Origin: Acidobacteriaceae bacterium
Lineage (GTDB): Bacteria; Acidobacteriota; Terriglobia; Terriglobales; Acidobacteriaceae
Length of the DNA: 64,000 bases
Direction: 5' to 3'
Assembly: GCA_030041515.1 (NCBI GenBank)
Contig: JASHNS010000081.1
Span: forward strand, 124,001 to 188,000
Part shown: one piece after another, positions 38,528 to 46,643 of the stretch
Layout of the letters: every line of letters begins with the position of its first letter
How positions within the stretch are numbered: the stretch's first letter is position 1
The notes under the pieces: model-generated
The model's input: the letters and a program-made list of their open reading frames with translations, nothing else
Database searches by the model: none
What the model was told of the DNA's origin: nothing
Made by a program: the position numbers and the translations under genes

Positions 38528-39802
38528 ATGGCAACCGAAACGTCCGTTTCTGATCTCCAGGAATCCCCAACGACGACCCGGCCGCCGCTGGCATCCGGAG
38601 CTTCCGGCAGCGGCGACCGCAACGAAAGCTCTCTGCTCGACTTCACTCTCACCATCGTGCAGCGGCGAAAGACGGTCGCCTGGGTCACCGGGATTTGCGT
38701 TCTCATCGCCGCCCTTCTCGCCTTTCTCCTGCCCAAAGAGTTCAAGGCTGAGGTGATTCTGCTCCCCCCCCAGCAGGAATCCTCTTTATCCTCGGCTCTC
38801 GGCTCGGAGCTGGAAGGCCTCAATGCCCTGGCAAAGTTGGCCGGCGGCGGCCTCGGAATCAAAAACCCAAACGACATGTACATTTCCATGCTGAAGAGCC
38901 ACGCCGTTGAAGACGGGATGGTCCAGCATTTCGGCCTGATGCAGGAATACCATGCGAAGCTCCTCTCCCAGGCCCGCGCTGCGTTCGAAGCTCATGTCAC
39001 GATCCGCGGCAACGAGAAGGACGGCCTGCTCCATATCGCGGTCGAGGACCGCAGCCCGCAACGCGCCGCCCAGCTCGCCAACGGCTATGTGGATCAATTT
39101 CGCGACCTTTCCCAGCATCTGGCCATCACCGAAGCAGGTCAGCGGGCGCTTTTCTTTCAGGACCAGCTGGAGCAGGCCAAAGACAACCTTGCCAACGCGG
39201 AAGAATCTCTGAAGGAACTGGAGCAAACTTCGGGAGTCATCGAACCGACCAGCCAGGCGAGTGCGCTCATCGATACAGCCATCAGTCTGCGCGCGCAGGT
39301 TGCGGCCAAGCAGGTCCAGATTCAGGCCTTGAAGACGTTTGCCACTGGCGGCAATTCCCAGCTGATCCAGGCGCAGCAGGAGCTGAAAGGTCTCCAGGAA
39401 CAGCTGGCAAAGATTGCCGGCTCGCAGGAGAACCCCAATTCGCTGCTCATCCCCAAAGGAAAGGTGCCCCAGGTCAGCCTCGACTACGTGCGTCGGCTGC
39501 GCGACGTGAAGTATTACGAAACCATCTTCGAGGTCCTGGCGCGCCAGTACGAACTGGCCAAACTGGACGAGGCAAGAGAGGGCTCTCCCATTCAGGTCAT
39601 GGATCCGGCCATCGTCCCGGACCACAAATCATCGCCCCACCGCGCCCTCATTCTGATCATTGGAGCCTTCGCGGGACTCGTCCTGGGCATTCTCATCGCC
39701 CTCATGCAGGAAGGGTGGAGATCCATGAAAGAGGACCCGGAGAACGGATCCAAAATCGCAGCCATCCGAACCGAACTGCACCGCCGACCATCATCTCGCT
39801 AG
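38528..39802 (+). CDS. Wzz/chain-length determinant protein (EPS locus)
   Basis: A 424-residue inner membrane protein with a cytoplasmic N-terminus, a first helix at about 55-75 (VAWVTGICVLIAALLAFLLP), a long periplasmic part rich in coiled coil (about 190-300, e.g. DQLEQAKDNLANAEESLKEL), and a second helix near 375-400 (ALILIIGAFAGLVLGILIAL) after the conserved Pro-rich DPAIVPDHKSSPHRA. This is the layout of Wzz and polysaccharide co-polymerases, which set chain length together with the polymerase. No tyrosine kinase domain follows the second helix and none is seen elsewhere in the window. No strong ribosome site. Confidence 0.87.
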   Translation: MATETSVSDLQESPTTTRPPLASGASGSGDRNESSLLDFTLTIVQRRKTVAWVTGICVLIAALLAFLLPKEFKAEVILLPPQQESSLSSALGSELEGLNALAKLAGGGLGIKNPNDMYISMLKSHAVEDGMVQHFGLMQEYHAKLLSQARAAFEAHVTIRGNEKDGLLHIAVEDRSPQRAAQLANGYVDQFRDLSQHLAITEAGQRALFFQDQLEQAKDNLANAEESLKELEQTSGVIEPTSQASALIDTAISLRAQVAAKQVQIQALKTFATGGNSQLIQAQQELKGLQEQLAKIAGSQENPNSLLIPKGKVPQVSLDYVRRLRDVKYYETIFEVLARQYELAKLDEAREGSPIQVMDPAIVPDHKSSPHRALILIIGAFAGLVLGILIALMQEGWRSMKEDPENGSKIAAIRTELHRRPSSR

Positions 39803-40008
39803 CCGCCGTCTGCGGCATTCATATTCGCGGCCATGAACCCAGCCACTCCCATCCTCGGCACCGGCTCCTGCCGCTCCCTGCGCCATCGCGGAATGTGCCC
39901 GCGCCATCGGCGCCGCCGCCGCCCGGTAAGAATCACCCCTGCGGAGCCCGCTTTCCCGATCGCTTCCGTTAACATCCAAAGCAGGGAAGTTCCACCGGAG
40001 GATGTGCC

Positions 40009-42669
40009 TTGAAACTGCGGACTCTGCCTTTTCTCGTGCTTTCGTGCCTCACCGTCGCCGCGTGCGCGCAGTCAGCCACCGATGTTCAGCCCGTCCGCGC
40101 CACGCTGCCCAACGGCATGAAGGTCGTTGTCCTCCGCAACGTCCTGGCCCCCGTCGTCACCGTCGAAGCCAACGTTCTCGCGGGCGGCAATGAGACGCCC
40201 GACGGCTTCCCCGGCATGGCCCACGCGCAGGAGCACATGGCCTTCCGCGGGTGCCATGACATGACCGCCGACCAGACCGCCGCCATCTACGCCCTCCTCG
40301 GCGGCGACGACGATGCCGATACCCAGCAGAACATCACCCAGTTCTTCGCTACCGTGCCCGCCGCCGATGTCGATGTTGCCCTTCGCGCTCAGGCTGATTG
40401 CTTCGCCGGCATTCAGGATTCCCAGGCCCAGTGGGATAAGGAGCGCGGCGCCATCGAGCAGGAAGTCGCCAGCGACCTCTCCAATCCCGAATACAAATTC
40501 ATCGATCGCCTGAACACCGAAATGTTCGCCGGCACGCCTTACGCCCACGATCCTCTCGGCACCAAAGCCTCCTTCGACAAAACCACCGGCCCCATGCTGA
40601 AGGACTTCTACGACAAGTGGTATTCTCCGTCGAACGTCGTCCTCATCGTTGCCGGCGACGTGGACCCCGTGGCCACGATGGCCAAAATCAGGGCGCTCTA
40701 CGGTTCCATTCCCAGCCATCCGGTCCCCCCGCACCCGGCCATCCATCTGCAGCCCTTCCAGTCCACCAGCTTCACTCTCACCAGCAATCTCCCCTACGTC
40801 CTCGGCTTCATCGCATGGCGCATGCCGGGTACGGACTCGCCCGACTACGCCGCCATCGACATCCTCTGCGACGTCCTCGCCAGCCAGCGCGCCGATCTCT
40901 ACGGCATGGTTCCCGCCGGCAAAGCTCTCGGCACCGAATTCGGCCTCGCTGAGACCTATCGCAAAGCCAGCGTCGCCTTCGGCCTTGTGGCTCAGCCCAC
41001 CGGCGTCGACGTCAAAGCTTCCATCGAGGAGATGCGCGGCATCATCGCCAACTACGCCGCCCACGGCGTCCCCCCCGATCTCGTCGCCGCCGCCAGGCGC
41101 TCCGAACTTGCCCAGGCCGAGTTCCAGCGCAACTCCATCCCTGGCCTCGCCGAAGAGTGGTCCTCCGCGCTCGCCGCCGAAGGCCGCACTTCTCCGCAGC
41201 AGGATATCGACGCCATCAGCAAAGTCACCGTCGCCGACGTCGACCGCGTTGCCAAACAGTACCTGCTCAACGCACCCACCATTACCGCGATCCTGCAGCC
41301 CTCGCCCAGCCCTGAGCCCGTCTCCGGCAAGGGATTCGGCGGCAGCGAAAAAGCCACCGTCGCCCCCACCAAACCCGTTCAGCTTCCCGCCTGGGCTGCC
41401 GGGCCCCTGGACAAAATTCAGGTTCCCACAACCTTCCTGCCCGTTTCCGACACCACCCTGCCCAACGGCATTCGCCTCATCGTCCGCACCGACACCACCA
41501 GCCCCACCGTCACGCTCGTCGGCCGAATTAAGCACGATTCCGATCTGCAAACCCCGAAGGGCCAGGATGGCGTCGCCTCCGTCCTCGACCAGCTCTACTC
41601 CTACGGCACCACCACCCTCAATCGCATCGCCTTCCAGAAGGCCCTCGACGACATTGCCGCCAATGAGAGCGCCGGTTACGATTTCTCCCTCGAGGTGCTG
41701 AAGCAGTATTTCTCCCGGGGCGTGCAGCTCCTCGCCGATAACGAGCTTCATCCCGCGCTCCCCGAACGTGCGTTCAGGATCACCCAGATGCAGACCGCGC
41801 ATTTCGTCGCCGGCAATCTCCAGAGCCCCGGTTACCGCACCACGCGCGCTCTCTCCGTCGCTCTGTTGCCGCCCGGCGATCCCGCTCTGCGCGAAACCAC
41901 TCCCCAAACCGTCTCCAGTCTCACTCTCGCCGACGTGCAGCAATACCACGACGCGACCGTGCGTCCTGATCTCACCACCATCGTCGTCATCGGCGACATC
42001 ACCCCAGCCGAAGCCAGGGCGGCCATCGAAAAATCGTTCGGCGACTGGAAAGCCACCGGCCCCAGGCCCAACACCACTCTGCCCCCCATCCCCCTCAACA
42101 AGCCCTCCTCCGCGCACGTCCCCGATCCGGAACGCGTCCAGGACGCCGTTTATCTCTCCGAGCAGATTGCCATCAACCGTTTCAGCCCCGGCTACTATCC
42201 CCTGGAACTCGGCAATCACGTTCTCGGCGGCGGCTTCTATGCCACGCGTCTCTATCACGATCTGCGCGAGGAGGGCGGCCTCGTCTATTTCGTCGGCGCC
42301 GATATCAGCGCGGACAAAACCCGCGCCAGCTATTCCGTCGAGTACGGCTGCAACCCGGAGAACGTCACCAAAGCCCGCGCCCTCATCATTCGCGATCTCG
42401 ACCAGATGCGTACCCAGGACGTCTCGCCCGCCGAGCTCCGCCAGGCCAAAGCTCTCCTTCTGCGCTCCATTCCTTTGGGCGAATCCAGTGAGGACGCCGT
42501 GGCCGGCGGTCTCCTCGGCCGCGCCGTCATCGGGCTCCCATTGAATGATCCCGTGATCGCGGCAAAGAAGTATGAAGCCCTTACCGCTGACCAGGTCCGC
42601 GCCGCTTTCTCGAAATACGTGCAGCCCGACAACCTCGTCCAGGTCGTCCGCGGCCCCGCACCGCAATAG
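40009..42669 (+). CDS. M16-family zinc peptidase (insulinase/pitrilysin type), exported
   Basis: An 886-residue protein carrying two tandem M16 units. The first contains the inverted zinc motif HAQEH at residues 72-76 and the distal Glu in KERGAIEQEVASD near 150, so it should be catalytic; the second, from about residue 480 (LPVSDTTLPNGIRLIVRTDT), lacks HxxEH and would be the inactive partner. Such pairs cut small or misfolded polypeptides within a closed chamber. The N-terminus (LVLSCLTVAACAQ) could be a lipoprotein or a Sec signal. The start is a TTG at 40009 with GGAGG eight bases upstream; no ATG fits. Confidence 0.9.
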   Translation: MKLRTLPFLVLSCLTVAACAQSATDVQPVRATLPNGMKVVVLRNVLAPVVTVEANVLAGGNETPDGFPGMAHAQEHMAFRGCHDMTADQTAAIYALLGGDDDADTQQNITQFFATVPAADVDVALRAQADCFAGIQDSQAQWDKERGAIEQEVASDLSNPEYKFIDRLNTEMFAGTPYAHDPLGTKASFDKTTGPMLKDFYDKWYSPSNVVLIVAGDVDPVATMAKIRALYGSIPSHPVPPHPAIHLQPFQSTSFTLTSNLPYVLGFIAWRMPGTDSPDYAAIDILCDVLASQRADLYGMVPAGKALGTEFGLAETYRKASVAFGLVAQPTGVDVKASIEEMRGIIANYAAHGVPPDLVAAARRSELAQAEFQRNSIPGLAEEWSSALAAEGRTSPQQDIDAISKVTVADVDRVAKQYLLNAPTITAILQPSPSPEPVSGKGFGGSEKATVAPTKPVQLPAWAAGPLDKIQVPTTFLPVSDTTLPNGIRLIVRTDTTSPTVTLVGRIKHDSDLQTPKGQDGVASVLDQLYSYGTTTLNRIAFQKALDDIAANESAGYDFSLEVLKQYFSRGVQLLADNELHPALPERAFRITQMQTAHFVAGNLQSPGYRTTRALSVALLPPGDPALRETTPQTVSSLTLADVQQYHDATVRPDLTTIVVIGDITPAEARAAIEKSFGDWKATGPRPNTTLPPIPLNKPSSAHVPDPERVQDAVYLSEQIAINRFSPGYYPLELGNHVLGGGFYATRLYHDLREEGGLVYFVGADISADKTRASYSVEYGCNPENVTKARALIIRDLDQMRTQDVSPAELRQAKALLLRSIPLGESSEDAVAGGLLGRAVIGLPLNDPVIAAKKYEALTADQVRAAFSKYVQPDNLVQVVRGPAPQ

Positions 42670-42859
42670 CGCGGCTCGCCGAGTGCCGTTCACCGTCTGC
42701 ACATTAACACTCTCGTGCGATCCATCCCTGCCGCATAAGTCGCAGGTGACACAGCAGTTCTCTCTTTCACGGCTTCCATTCGCCTGAGACAATGGATCTG
42801 TGCATGCGATCCGACGCCGGGACTGGATCGCCCATGCTCGCACCGCTGAGGGGACGCCA

Positions 42860-43030
42860 ATGAACATATCGCATCGAATGCTCACGAATCTGCTTGCCGA
42901 TGAATCCGGGCAGGACATTATCGAATACGCGCTGATGGCGGCGCTGATTGCGCTCGCCGCGGTCTCCGCCATGCAAACCGTCGGCAAGAAGATCAGCAAT
43001 ACGTTCAACTCAGTCGGCAGCGATATCTAG
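42860..43030 (+). CDS. Flp/Fap-type pilin
   Basis: A 56-residue protein with a short positively charged leader, then DESGQDIIEYALMAALIALA, the hydrophobic N-terminal helix of Flp pilins with Glu at the fifth position of the mature protein after Gly. It would be processed by a prepilin peptidase and polymerised by a Tad machine, none of which is encoded in this window. GAGGGG lies before the ATG at 42860; an earlier start at 42800 lacks a ribosome site. Confidence 0.85.
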   Translation: MNISHRMLTNLLADESGQDIIEYALMAALIALAAVSAMQTVGKKISNTFNSVGSDI

Positions 43031-43191
43031 CGTCCCGTTCTCAAGCCCATCGCAAAAGGGTGTGCGTGTCATTCCGGGTGCAGGAGACAGTCGAAACTCC
43101 CTCCCCTTGCTGCGCCCGCACATCTTCGTGCTGGGACCTGACACGCGCCCAGCAGCCAGCGTTTCCTGCTAGCCTCAGGCAAGGGGGGCGG

Positions 43192-44460
43192 ATGGCGCGG
43201 AGTTCCTGGGGTTGCCGATCGAAACCTGCGCAGAGGATCCATCGCCGAACAGCGGCATGCCTCGCGGCAGGACTCGCCTGCGCGCTCACAGCGAGCGCCC
43301 AAATCGCGCTAGGACCGTCCTCGCAGTTGGCGCAGTTGCTCGCGCAGAACCATGTGAAGCAGGCAATCCTCAAGCCGCCCCAGGGAATCCTCAGATATCC
43401 CTACCTCGTTCCCAGTGGCCCCTACTACGAGCTCTTTGACTGGGACAGCTATTTCATGGGCGTGGCCCTCAGCTACGACCATCAGGGCGAACCGCTCGCC
43501 AGCTCCGTCGAAGATTTTCTGAGCTTCGTCAACGAGAATGCCGACGACCCCGGCTACACGCCGCGAGAGATCGCGCCCACCACCTTCTGGGCGCTCCCCG
43601 AGATGTGCAAGCCCTTCCTCGCCCAGGCCGCCTACCGCGCCTCGCTCACTATGGGCAGCGTCGAGTGGCTCCGCCCCTGGTACAGGCGTCTCGCTGACAC
43701 GATCCATTTCTGGGAGGACACCCGCCAACAGCCCAACGGCCTCTTCGTCTGGTTCAACGGCGTCGAAAGCGGCGTCGACAACAACCCCGCCGTCAGCGAT
43801 CGCCCCGCTCTCTCCACTGAAGGCGTCGATCTCCAGTGCTACCTCTACCGCGAGTACGAAGCGATGGCCATCCTCGCTGCGAAACTCGGATACGCGCGCG
43901 ATGCCGCGGAATATCGCGACAAGGCCGCCGCCCTCAGGAGCCGGATCCAGACGCTCATGTGGTCACCCAGCGCAGGCATGTACCTCAACATCGACGCCCG
44001 CACCGGAAAAAAGATCGACATCCTCACCTGGACCGACTTCGTCCCCCTCTGGGCCGGCGTCGCAACCCCCGCGCAAGCCCACCAGATGATCGACGCGCAT
44101 CTCCTCAACCCAAAGGAATTCTGGACTCCTTACGGCATCCGCGGCCTCGCCCCCAATCAGCCCCTCTACGATCCGGTCCACGGCTACTGGCGCGGCCCTG
44201 TCTGGATCCTCACCAATTACCTGCTCATGCACGGCCTCATGAACTACGGCTATCCGAAGCAGGCCATCCAGCTCGCCCGTAACACGCAGAACCTCCTCAT
44301 CCGCGACCTCAAAGCCACCGGCGGCATGAACGAGTGCTACAACCCCGACACCGGCAAGCCCGAAGGCGACGACCATTTCGTCAGTTGGGATCTCCTCGCC
44401 GAGCACATGCTCGAAGAAGCCCAGACCAACCACGACCCCACCGCGCTCAAAATGTTTTGA
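43192..44460 (+). CDS. GH63/GH37-like alpha-glucosidase or trehalase-like protein, secreted
   Basis: A 422-residue protein with a Sec signal (RRTAACLAAGLACALTASAQ region). The (alpha/alpha)6-barrel signatures of the GH63/GH37/MGH group are visible: LFDWDSYFMGVALSY, WFNGVESGVDNNP, STEGVDLQCYLYREYEAMA, YGIRGLAPNQPLYDP and GYWRGPVWILTNYLL. Members hydrolyse terminal alpha-glucose from glycoprotein glycans, trehalose or mannosylglycerate; the exact substrate is not clear. It could work with the glycan-trimming enzymes at the left end of the window, but lies far from them. Start at the ATG after GGGGGGCGG. Confidence 0.82.
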   Translation: MARSSWGCRSKPAQRIHRRTAACLAAGLACALTASAQIALGPSSQLAQLLAQNHVKQAILKPPQGILRYPYLVPSGPYYELFDWDSYFMGVALSYDHQGEPLASSVEDFLSFVNENADDPGYTPREIAPTTFWALPEMCKPFLAQAAYRASLTMGSVEWLRPWYRRLADTIHFWEDTRQQPNGLFVWFNGVESGVDNNPAVSDRPALSTEGVDLQCYLYREYEAMAILAAKLGYARDAAEYRDKAAALRSRIQTLMWSPSAGMYLNIDARTGKKIDILTWTDFVPLWAGVATPAQAHQMIDAHLLNPKEFWTPYGIRGLAPNQPLYDPVHGYWRGPVWILTNYLLMHGLMNYGYPKQAIQLARNTQNLLIRDLKATGGMNECYNPDTGKPEGDDHFVSWDLLAEHMLEEAQTNHDPTALKMF

Positions 44461-45184
44461 GCGGAAACCTCACTCCGCTCTCCCGCCCCCGAATCTCGCC
44501 CATCGAATAAGTTCTGTCATCCTGATCAGATCTGCCATCCTGAGCGTAAGCTCCGTCATCCTGAGCGTAAGACCTGTCATCCTGAGCGGAGTTCGGCGCG
44601 CTCGGCGCGACGAACGCAGTCGAAGGACCTGCATTTCCGGCTGGGTGCCCCACCCTTGTCGCGCGCAACTCGCGCGGCAGAGTGGGGAGCCACCAAACTT
44701 CGTATCAGGGAAGACCCCCCATAGCCCACAGAAAAAGCACCCCGAGACAGGGGCTTCGTATCAGGGCACGACTTCACAGGCTGCGGAAATAGTCGATTCT
44801 TTGAAGGGGCCCGGCTCAGCCGGGCCGAAAAATCGGCAAAATCAATTCGGCTTCAGCCGCTGAGGGACGTTTTTTCCTGCACGACGGGATCTTTCTGCAA
44901 GCTCTTCAGCCGTGCTGAAAACGCCCCAGAAGAGAACGGGCATCACGCCCTGCGCCCCCGTATCAGGGCCCTGCGCAGCAGGGCTGCGGTAGAAGCACCG
45001 GGCTTCAGCCCGGTGATCAGATCTCCTCGAAGAGCGGCTTGAGCCGCGGAGCACGCAACCTTTTATCAAGCCACGACCCCACCCCTTCGCAAAAGCATTG
45101 CAAGGCCGACGCCCTGTATCACGCCACGACTTCAGTCGTGCCGAAAAGGCCCCAGAACAGAGCGGGCTTCAGCCCCTGTGAAGC
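44461..45184. repeat. Repeat-rich intergenic region (tcatcctgagcg tract and hairpin modules)
   Basis: No gene is supported. At 44514-44634 there are four close copies of a gtcatcctgagcg-type unit ending in GCAGTCGAAGGACCTGCAT, the same end as in the 172-bp array at 49.2 kb. At 44643-44686 there is a CCCCAC...GTGGGG dyad with inner CGCGCG arms. From 44755 to 45180 there is a mosaic of short hairpins, e.g. GGCCCGGCTCAGCCGGGCC, CGGCTTCAGCCG and CACGACTTCAGTCGTG (45125-45140) followed by GGGCTTCAGCCCC (45164-45176). Confidence 0.8.
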
Positions 45185-45574
45185 TCACCCTTGCAGCGCG
45201 GCGCCCTCTCCCGCCTTCGGCTCGCACAGCGCAATCTGGTTCCCGAACGGATCCAGCAGGTTCAGCCGAGGCATGCCCCAAAAGCTCTCCGTGATTCCCG
45301 GCCGCCAGTATCGGTAATTCTTCGCCGACAACTCCGCGTGGAGTTCCTGCACGCCCTCGAAATCCACCTGAACCCGCGCCCCCGGCGACCCGTCGCCATA
45401 ATGCTCCGAAAGGTGCACCACCAGCCCATTCCGCGAAACCTGCATATAGAGCGGCGCTGTTGGGGCAAAGCGATGCTCCCAGTCCAGGTGGCAGCCCAGA
45501 TAGTCGAGATAAAACTCCCGCGCCTTTTCCTCCGAAAAGATCCGCAGAATCGGAATCACCCGCAGCGTCCGCAT
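45185..45574 (-). CDS. VOC-superfamily (glyoxalase/bleomycin-resistance-like) protein
   Basis: A 129-residue protein with one betaalphabetabetabeta pair: VIPILRIFSEEKAREFYLDYLG, then VHLSEHYGDGSPGARVQVDF and RLNLLDPFGNQIALCEP. These resemble the bleomycin-binding and glyoxalase-like group, with a Glu near the C-terminus as a possible metal ligand. Function unknown; such proteins may bind drugs or act on small metabolites. The ATG lies two bases after the dapD stop codon, so the two genes are translated from one transcript. Confidence 0.82.
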   Translation of the reverse strand: MRTLRVIPILRIFSEEKAREFYLDYLGCHLDWEHRFAPTAPLYMQVSRNGLVVHLSEHYGDGSPGARVQVDFEGVQELHAELSAKNYRYWRPGITESFWGMPRLNLLDPFGNQIALCEPKAGEGAALQG

Positions 45575-45576
45575 AC

Positions 45577-46413
45577 TCACCGCAGCAGCTCTTCCAGCGC
45601 CGCGCTCAGCTCCGTCTTCTCGTCCCGATACTTCACGATCACCGGCGTATACACGCTCACACCCCACTCTGCCCCTTTACCCTTCGTCACCGCGCGCGCC
45701 CCCGGCACCACCACCGCGCCCTCCGGAATCACCAGCGGCCGTTCGCCCTCCGCCCGCAGCACCTCGCCCCGCACCACGTCGTACACCGGCGTGCCCCGCG
45801 TCAGAATCGTCCCCGCCGCCAGCACCGCCCGCCGCCGCACCACTGTTCCTTCATACACGCCGCAGTTCCCGCCCACCAGCACATCGTCTTCCAGAATCAC
45901 CGGGCTTGCGTTTACCGGCTCCAGCACGCCGCCCACCTGCGCTGCTGCGCTCAGGTGCACGCGCCTGCCCACCTGCGCGCAGCTCCCCACCAGCGCGTGC
46001 GAGTCGATCATCGTCCCCTCGTCCACATACGCCCCCACATTCACCCAGCTCGGCGGCATCATCACCACGCCGCGCGCCACGTACGCGCCCGACCGCACCG
46101 CCGAGCCCCCCGGCACCACGCGCACTCCATGGTCCGCCACAAATCGCCGCGGAGGAAACGTGTCCTTATCCACAAACGACAGCTCCACGCCGCTCGCTTC
46201 CATCTGTCCCAGCCGAAACCCCAGCAGGATCCCCTGCTTCACCCACGCATTCACCCGCCACCCAATGGGCGCAGATGCATCCGGCTCCGCAGCCCGCAGG
46301 ACCCCGGCTTCCAGCGCCGCCCGCAGCTCCACAAACGCCTGCATCGCCCCGGAGTCGCCCACCGCCTCCGCCCCCGCCGCAAAATACCGCTCAATGTCCG
46401 TTTGCAAACTCAT
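45577..46413 (-). CDS. dapD: Tetrahydrodipicolinate N-succinyltransferase
   Basis: The enzyme succinylates tetrahydrodipicolinate in the succinylase branch of lysine and diaminopimelate synthesis. The 278-residue product has a helical N-terminal domain and a left-handed beta-helix built from hexapeptide repeats, with FVADHGVRVVPGGSAVRSGA, MMPSWVNVGAYVDEGTMIDS-like text (actual MMPPSWVNVGAYVDEGTMI), GSCAQVGRRVHLSAAAQVGG and IVIEDDVLVGGNCGVYEG-like text (actual VILEDDVLVGGNCGVYEG). ATG 46413 matches the usual N-terminus; the longer frame to 46545 runs into a repeat element. First gene of a two-gene unit with the VOC protein. Confidence 0.93.
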   Translation of the reverse strand: MSLQTDIERYFAAGAEAVGDSGAMQAFVELRAALEAGVLRAAEPDASAPIGWRVNAWVKQGILLGFRLGQMEASGVELSFVDKDTFPPRRFVADHGVRVVPGGSAVRSGAYVARGVVMMPPSWVNVGAYVDEGTMIDSHALVGSCAQVGRRVHLSAAAQVGGVLEPVNASPVILEDDVLVGGNCGVYEGTVVRRRAVLAAGTILTRGTPVYDVVRGEVLRAEGERPLVIPEGAVVVPGARAVTKGKGAEWGVSVYTPVIVKYRDEKTELSAALEELLR

Positions 46414-46499
46414 CGCTGAATCCGAATCGTGGGTCGATCCGCGCTTGCCCTGAAGACTTTTCCCCTTCACAGCTTGCGGAAGAATCCTCTTGTAGAGGG

Positions 46500-46572
46500 G
46501 CTTTGTATCAGGGCATGACTTCAGTCGTGCCGAAAAGTTGCCCAATGGGAACCGGGCTTGAGCCCCTGAGGA
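46500..46572. repeat. Two-hairpin repeat element between dapD and thiL
   Basis: GCATGACTTCAGTCGTGC (one mismatch in the stem), then CGAAAAG and a 20-base spacer, then GGGCTTGAGCCCC. It follows TTTGTATCAGG, which also precedes the copies at 49.12 and 50.17 kb. It fills most of the gap between the divergent dapD and thiL genes. Confidence 0.75.
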
Positions 46573-46643
46573 ATCATCGACCCGGCCTCGGCCTCAACCG
46601 AAGTGTATCAACCTCTCAGTCCGCAAAATGTATCCTCAAATCC

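Noticed and set aside
40072-43008. A 978-residue open frame on the minus strand opposite the M16 peptidase and pilin genes
   Set aside because: Antisense shadow of an unambiguous zinc peptidase gene; Gly/Asp-rich and without domains.
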